Of a DNA stretch of 5,396 nt, positions 1 to 5,396 are shown piece by piece. Under the pieces are notes generated by a model. It was not told the DNA's origin and did not search any database. It was given only the letters and a program-made list of their open reading frames with translations. Origin of the DNA: Nautiliaceae bacterium (lineage in GTDB: Bacteria; Campylobacterota; Campylobacteria; Campylobacterales; Nautiliaceae); NCBI GenBank assembly GCA_027062985.1, contig JAMOSR010000079.1, positions 1 to 5,396 of the forward strand. Direction: 5' to 3'. Numbering within the stretch: position 1 is the stretch's first letter; each line of letters begins with the position of its first letter. Made by a program: the position numbers and the translations under genes.

Positions 1-1
1 C

Positions 2-757
2 CAAAAAGCTGAAAATATTTTAAAAAACATAAACAAATACGATTATATTGTAACATTTGACGATGCGGCTTTTAAACTAGTTGGAATCCCGGCTTCCAAA
101 AAAGGAAAACAAATCTTTTTCTCAGGAATTAACATCCCGTTTAGCATTTATGAAAAAAAATATCATTTAAACAAAAGCCTTTTTTCAGGGGTTTATGAAA
201 AACTCCATATAAAAGAAATTCTAACCACATTCAATAAAATAAAACCGGTAAATAAAATAGCCCTTTTTTACAGCAAAGGAGTGGGAGAGATTGTTAAAAA
301 CCAAATTTTAACGGAACTTAAAAACACCGAATTTGAAAAAAAACTTATTTTTATTGAATGTAAAAACATTAACGAATTAAAACAAAAAACAAAAGAAATA
401 AATAACAATAACGAATTTACACTTTTTATGCCTTTTACTATGTCTTTAAAAACCGACCATAAAAAAACACCTTTTTACAAACTTAAAGACATCTATTTAA
501 AAAACATCAAAAAACCGGACATAAGCGTCAATTTAGTTTTTACAAAAATGGGTTTTTTAGGATTTGGGGGCGTGGATTTTTTTGAAATGGGAAAAAGTCT
601 CGGGGAAATCGTATTAAATTATCCGAAAAACCCAAAACCCCAAATTATAAACGCTCCTAAAGCAGTCTATTTTATAAATGCCAAACGGGCTAAGGAAATA
701 GACTTCAAACTGCCTAAATGGTTTATTAAACATTACGCAAAAGATATTATATGGTAA
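2..757 (+). CDS. Periplasmic ABC-type substrate-binding protein (ABC_sub_bind-like), 5'-truncated
   Basis: The reading frame is open from the left window edge to the TAA at 755-757, giving the last 251 residues. The start and the expected signal peptide lie outside. The GTG at 281 is internal, because convincing family sequence precedes it. The visible part begins near the end of the first lobe, with a 'YIVTFDDAAFKLVGIP' stretch followed by 'IFFSGIN'. This resembles the 'D-x-A ... P-V-x-F-x-G-I-N' core of the ABC_sub_bind (PF04392) family. The C-terminal end, 'NAKRAKEIDFKLPKWFIK', matches the usual ending of that family. Members bind small ligands in the periplasm, either for ABC import or for signalling. 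The ligand cannot be told from sequence. The gene overlaps the following diguanylate cyclase by 7 nt and no transporter subunit is adjacent, so I infer a sensory role. The family call is from motif memory and is moderately sure. Confidence 0.72.
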   Translation, partial: QKAENILKNINKYDYIVTFDDAAFKLVGIPASKKGKQIFFSGINIPFSIYEKKYHLNKSLFSGVYEKLHIKEILTTFNKIKPVNKIALFYSKGVGEIVKNQILTELKNTEFEKKLIFIECKNINELKQKTKEINNNNEFTLFMPFTMSLKTDHKKTPFYKLKDIYLKNIKKPDISVNLVFTKMGFLGFGGVDFFEMGKSLGEIVLNYPKNPKPQIINAPKAVYFINAKRAKEIDFKLPKWFIKHYAKDIIW

Positions 758-2157
758 AAAAAATATATTTTTATACTTTAGGAATATTTACTCTTTTTAT
801 AATATCCGTTATCATTTTAAATATCTGGACATACAAGATAGAATCCAAAACGGCTATATCGATAACATCTTCATATCAATATAATTTTATAATCAATGAA
901 AATATGGATAACAGACTATACTTAATAAAAAACGTATTAAATAAATATTATAAAAGTATTTTAACGAATAAAATCAAAAACCAGGAAAAATTAATTGAAA
1001 ACGATACCGATAAACTGATTATTTTATTAAAAACGCTTGAAAAGCTTAATTTTAAAAATTATAAACCGTTTCTTTTTAAATACATATATAATTTATACGA
1101 TGAAGATATAGACATTATTCAAAATAATAAAATCCTTATTTCCAAAAATCCTGAAAATATAGGAAAAAGATTCGATTACAAAAAAATATGCGACCCTTTT
1201 GAAAATTACGGGAAATGCGCCGTAATAAAAGAGAATAAATTTTATTTAATAAAATACTCCCCGGCATATCATCTTATAATAGAAACCGAGTTTAATATTG
1301 AGAATATAGACAAAAGTGATATAAATAAAAACATACTCTCAATGCTTAAAAGCATACCCGGAATCATCATTTATCAAAACGGTAAAAAAATAACCGGAGA
1401 ATTTAAAAAAGACGAATTTTATTTTTTTGAACAATTTAAACCTTTGAATATTTTCTTCGGATTCGGAATTAAATACAGCAAAATCGAAAAACTCTCAAAC
1501 GATATAAACAAAGAAGTTATAAAAGCGTTAAAACCTGTTATCCTAACGGTAATAATTTTTTATTTAATCTTGATTGCAGTTTTTTATTTGATGTTCTTTA
1601 CCGTTTTTAGAAAAAAAATTAATTTTATTGAAAAAGTGCTTGACGAATACAGTAAAAAAGCAACTACCGATAAACTTACGGGTGTATACAACAGACGGGG
1701 ATTTGAAAAAGCACTTGAAAAATTTCCATGCCAACACTTTTTAATTGTAGACCTTGATAATTTTAAATACATAAACGATACTTTCGGCCATGAAAAAGGT
1801 GATGAAATTTTAAAAGAGTTTGCCTGGCTTCTAAAAAAATATTTTAAAGACGGTATTATCGGAAGATGGGGAGGGGATGAATTTTTAATATGCACAAATA
1901 AAAACAAAAAACAGATAATAAGCATAATAAACACCATCAATAAAAATTTACGGAAAATTCAACAACAGTTTGACAGCAAAATGGAAAAAAAACTTTCTTT
2001 AAGTGCAGGAGTATGTTCTGATAAAGCAGCTCCTTTCGAAGAGAGATTTAAAAACGCCGACTTAGCCCTTTATAAAGTCAAAAAGACAAAAAAAGGAAAT
2101 ATTTTGTTTTTTAAAGATATCGATTACATCAAAATGGAAAAAAAAGATTTAAAATAA
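751..2157 (+). CDS. Membrane-bound diguanylate cyclase (GGDEF) with extracytoplasmic sensor region
   Basis: A 468-residue protein predicted to make cyclic di-GMP from two GTP. It has a TM helix at about 6-27, an extracytoplasmic region at about 28-260, a second TM at about 261-285, and a GGDEF domain at about 300-455. The catalytic domain looks complete: D307-K-L-T with 'GVYNRRGFEKAL', metal-binding D334 in 'DLDNFKYIND', 'FGHEKGDEIL', the GGDEF signature at 374-378 and 'SAGV' at 418-421. The inhibitory I-site RxxD is missing; the matching residues 365-368 read FKDG. The sensor segment 'ISKNPENIGKRF' (130-141) recalls Cache domains, and two cysteines (147, 156) follow and could form a disulfide. 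No EAL or HD-GYP domain is present. The ATG at 751 lies inside the end of the upstream gene and has only a weak A-rich RBS, so translational coupling is likely. The cyclase call is firm; the Cache call and the signal are inference. Confidence 0.93.
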   Translation: MVKKIYFYTLGIFTLFIISVIILNIWTYKIESKTAISITSSYQYNFIINENMDNRLYLIKNVLNKYYKSILTNKIKNQEKLIENDTDKLIILLKTLEKLNFKNYKPFLFKYIYNLYDEDIDIIQNNKILISKNPENIGKRFDYKKICDPFENYGKCAVIKENKFYLIKYSPAYHLIIETEFNIENIDKSDINKNILSMLKSIPGIIIYQNGKKITGEFKKDEFYFFEQFKPLNIFFGFGIKYSKIEKLSNDINKEVIKALKPVILTVIIFYLILIAVFYLMFFTVFRKKINFIEKVLDEYSKKATTDKLTGVYNRRGFEKALEKFPCQHFLIVDLDNFKYINDTFGHEKGDEILKEFAWLLKKYFKDGIIGRWGGDEFLICTNKNKKQIISIINTINKNLRKIQQQFDSKMEKKLSLSAGVCSDKAAPFEERFKNADLALYKVKKTKKGNILFFKDIDYIKMEKKDLK

Positions 2158-2862
2158 AGTTTCAACAGTGAAATTTAACTCAAAAGAATAGTGTTTTACA
2201 AAATCAAAAGCAGATTTTATATCTTTCTTTTCCCCTTCGACTTCCATTATAACACTTCCCTCATTGCCTAAAATTCCTCCGCCTGCTATAATTTTCGCAT
2301 TTAGATTGAATAAAAAATCAAAAGCTTCTACTTCCGTAAAAACTTCTCCGTAAAAAAATTTAAACATAGCAATTTTACTGCCCATTGCCATATCAACATT
2401 TTGACTTGAAGGAACATAATAAGGAATAAGTTTTTCATGAGAAACGGGGATAATGACCCTGCTTCCCCTTGCAGCCGCTTTTATATAAAAATTGCCGTAA
2501 GTCCCTCCTTTATCATCAGCTACGGCAACTGCGGCGTATTTTTTGCCGCTTTCATACCACAGAGCGTTTGCCCCTTTTATAAAAAAATCGCTTTTACTTA
2601 TATCAAAATCTTTTATGTCAACCGTTTTTTTATTATCCAAAACAACAGGTAAAGGTCTTTTTTTGGTAACGTTTAAAGCATTGTTATAAAAACATCCCGC
2701 AATATAAGCGTCTTTATATTCAATTCCCAAATGATAAAGCAGATAATGATTTGTAGACCCGTACGCTATATATACCCTTTTTGAAAAATCGATATATTTG
2801 GTTAAAGCTTTTGCTATTAAATGCTTTTGAGCGTTAACATTAAGTATTATCTGTGCTTTCAT
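2149..2862 (-). CDS. Conserved protein of unknown function, last gene of the cheV operon
   Basis: A 237-residue, probably soluble cytoplasmic protein with no signal peptide or TM helix. I do not recognise a characterised family. Conserved-looking segments are 'VYIAYGSTNHYLLYHLG' (30-46), 'FFIKGANALWYESGKKYA' (93-110), a Gly-rich 'DDKGGTYGNFYIKAAARG' (116-133), 'VIIPVSHEKLIPYYVPS' (136-152) and 'AGGGILGNEGSVIMEVEG' (193-210). The alternation of beta strands with Gly-rich turns and the phrase 'IKGANAL' vaguely recall NagB/RpiA/CoA-transferase-like or LUD-type Rossmann folds; this is speculation. The ATG at 2862 is supported by AAGGAA at 2871-2876, 8 nt upstream. The gene overlaps the end of cheV by 23 nt, so it is probably co-translated with it, but that does not prove a chemotaxis role. 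The 3' end overlaps the convergent cyclase gene by 9 nt. Confidence 0.85.
   Translation of the reverse strand: MKAQIILNVNAQKHLIAKALTKYIDFSKRVYIAYGSTNHYLLYHLGIEYKDAYIAGCFYNNALNVTKKRPLPVVLDNKKTVDIKDFDISKSDFFIKGANALWYESGKKYAAVAVADDKGGTYGNFYIKAAARGSRVIIPVSHEKLIPYYVPSSQNVDMAMGSKIAMFKFFYGEVFTEVEAFDFLFNLNAKIIAGGGILGNEGSVIMEVEGEKKDIKSAFDFVKHYSFELNFTVETLF
2157..2176. terminator. Weak AT-rich hairpin at convergent gene ends, possible terminator
   Basis: An 8-bp inverted repeat (2157-2164 pairing with 2169-2176, one G-U pair, 4-nt loop) sits just where the two convergent genes end. Read on the minus strand it is followed by T-rich sequence (opposite the A run at 2138-2145), as a terminator would be. 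On the plus strand there is no T tract. The stem has only one G-C pair and lies inside the end of the minus-strand gene, so this may be chance in AT-rich DNA. Confidence 0.2.
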
Positions 2863-3766
2863 TGATAAAATTCCTTAAAAATTTTTCAATTTCAACGGGA
2901 TTGGATTTTGATACAAAACCGTCGGCGTTAAGGCTTTTAGCCATTTCTTCATTTGATTTTCCGCTCATAGAGGAATTAACTATTATAGGAATATCTTTAT
3001 AAGAAGAGTTTTTTACCTGTTTTATCACCTCAAAACCGCTTTTTTTAGGCATTTCCAAATCGGTAATAATAGCGAATATTTTTTCTTTAGGAATTGAGAA
3101 TATAAAATCAATCAACTCTTCCCCGTTTTTAAACAACATATATTTAACGCCAAGTTTTTTCATAATTCTTTCCATAACATTTAACACCGATTTTGAATCA
3201 TCCGCCACAAGTATATATTTGTCTTTTATACCAAGCTCTGTTACAACATCCATCTCTTTTAATTTAGCTTCCTCTATACCGAAAGCCTCATCCACCATCT
3301 TTTCCATATCGACAATTTGAATAATTTTATCTTTTTCTTTAACATATCCTATAATCTTTTGATGAGAAGAAATATTATCGTTTCTTACAAATTCATCCCA
3401 GCTTTTTATTAAAAGACCGTAAGCCTTATATATCCTAACGGCTACCAAAACCCCGCTAAAATCACAAATCATTACCAAATAATCTTTACTTTTAATCCCA
3501 TACTCACTCAAATCCTTATTTGTCCCGTCATAAAAAAACCACTTTCTCAAATCCACTACGGGGATGGTAATATTTCTTACATTGATAATTCCCTCAATAA
3601 AAGGGATTTCACTGCCTATTTCAACTACTTTTCCCTGATATTTTAAAATTTCTTTTATTTTAAAAATATTCATCGCATAAACATCTCCGTTTTCTTCGAG
3701 GGAAAACGTAAAAAACTGAACTTCGTTTCTTAAATGTAAAGAGGTAATGGCTTCAATCTGATTCAT
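2840..3766 (-). CDS. cheV: Chemotaxis coupling protein CheV (CheW domain fused to receiver domain)
   Basis: A 308-residue protein with a CheW-like domain at about 14-160 ('QFFTFSLEENGDVYAMNIFKI', 'IPFIEGIINVRNITIPVVDLR') and a response-regulator receiver at about 182-304. CheV proteins couple chemoreceptors to the kinase CheA at the cell-pole arrays, and phosphorylation of the receiver tunes this coupling. The receiver has its acidic pair (D189, D190), the phospho-acceptor D236 in 'ITDLEMPKKSG', a Ser (S265) at the Thr/Ser switch position and the conserved K287 in 'VSKSNP'. It should therefore be phosphorylatable. The ATG at 3766 has AAAGGA at 3772-3777, 5 nt upstream, and overlaps the end of the motE-like gene by 14 nt. 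The length and domain order are standard for CheV. Several CheV paralogues occur in some relatives such as Helicobacter, and which one this is cannot be told. Confidence 0.95.
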   Translation of the reverse strand: MNQIEAITSLHLRNEVQFFTFSLEENGDVYAMNIFKIKEILKYQGKVVEIGSEIPFIEGIINVRNITIPVVDLRKWFFYDGTNKDLSEYGIKSKDYLVMICDFSGVLVAVRIYKAYGLLIKSWDEFVRNDNISSHQKIIGYVKEKDKIIQIVDMEKMVDEAFGIEEAKLKEMDVVTELGIKDKYILVADDSKSVLNVMERIMKKLGVKYMLFKNGEELIDFIFSIPKEKIFAIITDLEMPKKSGFEVIKQVKNSSYKDIPIIVNSSMSGKSNEEMAKSLNADGFVSKSNPVEIEKFLRNFINESTDNT

Positions 3767-4292
3767 GGGTGTCCTTTATTTTCAGTAATGCTTCGCTGAG
3801 TTTCGCCGCTTTTTTAGGCTCCATTTTAGCAAATATTTTAGCAACCGTTTTTGGAGGGAGTTTTTGTAAAATTTCCAACGCGTCTTTTTCTTTCATAGTC
3901 TGTAAAATATTAGCTGCATTATTGGGTCTCATTTTTGCATAACTTTGAGCAACTTTATCAAGTTTGGCTTTTTTTATGGCTTCAAGTATTTTTTTGTTTT
4001 CTTTAACAAGTTTTTGAATAAGTTTTTTTTCTTCTTCTATTTTTTTTAAAGTGGCGTTAATTTCCTCTTCTTTTTTTTTAAGCTTTTCCTCTTTTTTCTT
4101 TATAAGGGCCATATAAGTGTTTTTTAAAGCTTCTAAAGCCTCTTTTTGTTCGAGGATTTTTTCGGCTTCAGCTTCAAGCTCCGCTTTTCTTTGGTCGAAT
4201 ATTTCATAACAGTCAAGCAGCTTTTGTTTATCCACGGCAAAAACAAAAACGGGAAGAAGAATAAAAAAAACAGACCTTTTAATAAATTTCAC
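3753..4292 (-). CDS. Periplasmic coiled-coil protein with MgtE-N-like C-terminus, MotE/FlgX-like
   Basis: A 179-residue predicted exported protein. Residues 1-19 form a signal peptide (basic start, hydrophobic core, V-F-A cleavage site at 17-19). Residues about 30-112 are a highly charged Lys/Glu coiled coil. Residues about 114-170 are helical and resemble the MgtE N-terminal domain, with a duplicated motif: 'YAKMRPNNAANIL' (118-130) and 'FAKMEPKKAAKLS' (154-166). This layout matches the MotE/FlgX-type proteins that stabilise flagellar stator (MotA/MotB-type) proteins in the periplasm; similar short MgtE-domain proteins occur in Campylobacter. It is not a magnesium transporter, since it lacks the CBS and membrane domains. 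The neighbouring cheV fits a motility role. The start is GTG at 4292; a later start would remove the signal peptide. It overlaps psd by 14 nt upstream and cheV by 14 nt downstream. The function is inferred from architecture and context. Confidence 0.82.
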   Translation of the reverse strand: MKFIKRSVFFILLPVFVFAVDKQKLLDCYEIFDQRKAELEAEAEKILEQKEALEALKNTYMALIKKKEEKLKKKEEEINATLKKIEEEKKLIQKLVKENKKILEAIKKAKLDKVAQSYAKMRPNNAANILQTMKEKDALEILQKLPPKTVAKIFAKMEPKKAAKLSEALLKIKDTHESD

Positions 4293-5067
4293 CTAGAATA
4301 TCCCCCACTTCCACATAATCTTTCTGATTTAAATATTTAAAATGCTCAGGTCCAAAAAAGAGCAAAATAGAACTACCAAACTCAAACCTGCCCAGCTCAT
4401 CGCCTTTTTTCAATTTTACAGGAGTTTCATATTCAAAAGTTATAACACTCTCATAATCTTTTTGAAGTCTTTCATCAAAATTCATATGAATTTTTCCCAC
4501 AATCATAGCCCCTACAGCCACAAAATAAAAATACCTCTCTTTTTTGTCTTTACATTTTAAAACAATTCTTTTATTTTTTGGAAAAACCAATTCCTTTTCA
4601 AGCTGAGAAGGTTTAACGGGCTTAAGCTCACCCGGAATATAAGTAGCTTTTACTATTTCCATATCAACAGGGACATGATATCTGTGATAATCCCTTGGAG
4701 AAAGATAAAGATTTATAAAATATCCTCCATTAAGTTTAGTTTCATAAGGAATTAATTCTTTTAATTTATATTTTTTACCCTTTATCTGATAAACATATCC
4801 ATCTTCTATCTCTCCATCGGCTATCACCAAAGAATCGCTAGGACTTACAACAATATCTTCATCCTCATAAAATTCGATATATTTTTTATGGCGAATAAAA
4901 AGGTCGTTGAGAGTCGGATATTCACAAGGGTCCTCGGGTGTATATTCGCTCATATCTATATCAAAAAATTTTACATAAAGTCTGTTTATAAAACATTGAA
5001 TGGATTTTGGAAAAGAAGTTCTTGCTATTTTAACAACTATTTTAGAAAGCAAACGGGAGGGGTTCAT
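4279..5067 (-). CDS. psd: Phosphatidylserine decarboxylase proenzyme
   Basis: A 262-residue membrane-associated enzyme that decarboxylates phosphatidylserine to phosphatidylethanolamine, the last step of PE synthesis. It is a pyruvoyl enzyme: the proenzyme cuts itself into a large beta and a small alpha chain. Visible family marks are D78 in 'SPSDS' (matching the 'SPxDG' catalytic Asp), the His pair H128 and H131 in 'YLSPRDYHRYHVPVD', and the self-cleavage site F-G-S-S at 230-233, with S232 expected to become the pyruvoyl group. This would give an alpha chain of about 31 residues. E. coli has LGST here; the second Ser replaces Thr. The length fits the short bacterial form. The ATG at 5067 overlaps the purM stop in an ATGA junction, with AAAAGGAG at 5078-5085 ten nt upstream. 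It overlaps the motE-like gene by 14 nt downstream. Confidence 0.95.
   Translation of the reverse strand: MNPSRLLSKIVVKIARTSFPKSIQCFINRLYVKFFDIDMSEYTPEDPCEYPTLNDLFIRHKKYIEFYEDEDIVVSPSDSLVIADGEIEDGYVYQIKGKKYKLKELIPYETKLNGGYFINLYLSPRDYHRYHVPVDMEIVKATYIPGELKPVKPSQLEKELVFPKNKRIVLKCKDKKERYFYFVAVGAMIVGKIHMNFDERLQKDYESVITFEYETPVKLKKGDELGRFEFGSSILLFFGPEHFKYLNQKDYVEVGDILGEIY
4301..4306 (-). promoter_or_regulatory. RBS (GGGGGA) supporting the GTG start of the motE-like gene
   Basis: On the minus strand GGGGGA lies 8 nt before the GTG at 4290-4292, inside the end of psd. It is an imperfect Shine-Dalgarno match but well placed. It supports the GTG start, which is also the start that keeps a complete signal peptide. 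Confidence 0.5.
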
Positions 5068-5396
5068 ATCAGTTTTACTCCTTTTAATCCTTTTCTTATC
5101 TCTCCAATAACATATCCGTCACTTAAAGACAACACTTTATCCACATTTTTATTATCAACCGCCAAAATCATTCCTACACCCATATTAAACGTTCTAAACA
5201 TTTCATTTTCATCTACATATTTTTTCATAAACTCAAATATCGGAAGGATTTTTATTTTATCTTTATAAACAACCGCTTCCAAATCATCCCGAAGCACTCT
5301 TGGAAGATTTTCTACAATTCCTCCTCCGGTAATATGAGCCAAAGCGTTTATAAAAGGTTTCAGTTTTTTAAAATCTTTTACATAAATTCTAGTAGG
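5064..5396 (-). CDS. purM: Phosphoribosylformylglycinamidine cyclo-ligase (AIR synthetase), C-terminal part
   Basis: The last 110 residues of PurM; the frame stays open to the right window edge, so the N-terminal two thirds lie outside (the usual length is about 330). PurM closes the imidazole ring in purine synthesis, converting FGAM plus ATP to AIR in the cytoplasm. The visible part starts with 'PTRIYVKDFKKLKPF' and continues with the hallmark 'AHITGGGIVENLPRVL', followed by 'ILPIFEFMKK' and 'NEMFRTFNMGVGMILAV', all typical of the C-terminal AIRS domain. The TTG at 5340-5342 is an internal Leu codon and not a start. The TGA stop overlaps the psd start by 4 nt, so purM is probably the upstream partner in the same transcript. 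No changes to conserved residues are seen in the visible part. Confidence 0.95.
   Translation of the reverse strand, partial: PTRIYVKDFKKLKPFINALAHITGGGIVENLPRVLRDDLEAVVYKDKIKILPIFEFMKKYVDENEMFRTFNMGVGMILAVDNKNVDKVLSLSDGYVIGEIRKGLKGVKLI

Noticed and set aside
281..757. A separate short gene starting at the GTG at 281
   Set aside because: The same frame is open to the window edge and the upstream residues match the binding-protein family, so this is the end of a longer gene.
1584..1940. Minus-strand open frame inside the diguanylate cyclase
   Set aside because: It lies opposite the conserved GGDEF coding region and its translation shows no domain-like content.
3753..4292. Magnesium transporter MgtE
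   Set aside because: Only a short MgtE-N-like helical part is present, after a signal peptide and coiled coil; the CBS and membrane domains are absent.
4888..5268. Plus-strand open frame across psd and purM (126 residues)
   Set aside because: It is antisense to two well-recognised genes, with no RBS or family resemblance; similar plus-strand frames at 2437-2652, 4146-4340 and 4342-4560 were dropped for the same reason.
5064..5342. A short complete gene starting at the TTG at 5342
   Set aside because: PurM sequence continues upstream in frame to the window edge, so TTG is an internal Leu codon.

Overview
The window is a strongly AT-rich, gene-dense bacterial segment with no intergenic space. 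A pyruvoyl-type phosphatidylserine decarboxylase with an FGSS self-cleavage site, a CheV-type chemotaxis protein, a periplasmic flagellar-stator (MotE/FlgX)-like protein and the general protein style suggest a motile Campylobacterota, possibly a Nautiliales-like (Nautilia/Caminibacter/Lebetimonas) thermophile. The placement comes from protein style and gene content only, not from a search.

The left part (about 1-2157) is on the + strand. It holds the 3' portion of a periplasmic substrate-binding-protein gene of the 'ABC_sub_bind' type, cut by the window edge. This overlaps by 7 nt a membrane-anchored diguanylate cyclase with an extracytoplasmic, probably Cache-like, sensor region and an intact GGDEF site. 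No permease or ATPase is visible, so the pair reads best as a sensory module: a binding protein that may report to a c-di-GMP synthase.

The right part (2149-5396) is on the - strand and looks like one operon. In transcription order it is purM (its 5' part lies outside the window), psd, a motE/flgX-like gene, cheV and a conserved gene of unknown function. Every junction overlaps (4, 14, 14 and 23 nt), so translation is probably coupled. The operon joins purine synthesis and phosphatidylethanolamine synthesis to a stator-chaperone-like protein and a chemotaxis adaptor.

The two transcription units converge and overlap tail to tail by 9 nt. Only a weak AT-rich hairpin lies there as a possible terminator. 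No RNA genes, mobile elements, CRISPR arrays or clear promoters were seen; promoters of both units probably lie outside the window. The parts most worth follow-up are the binding protein/cyclase pair and the uncharacterised gene at the end of the cheV operon.
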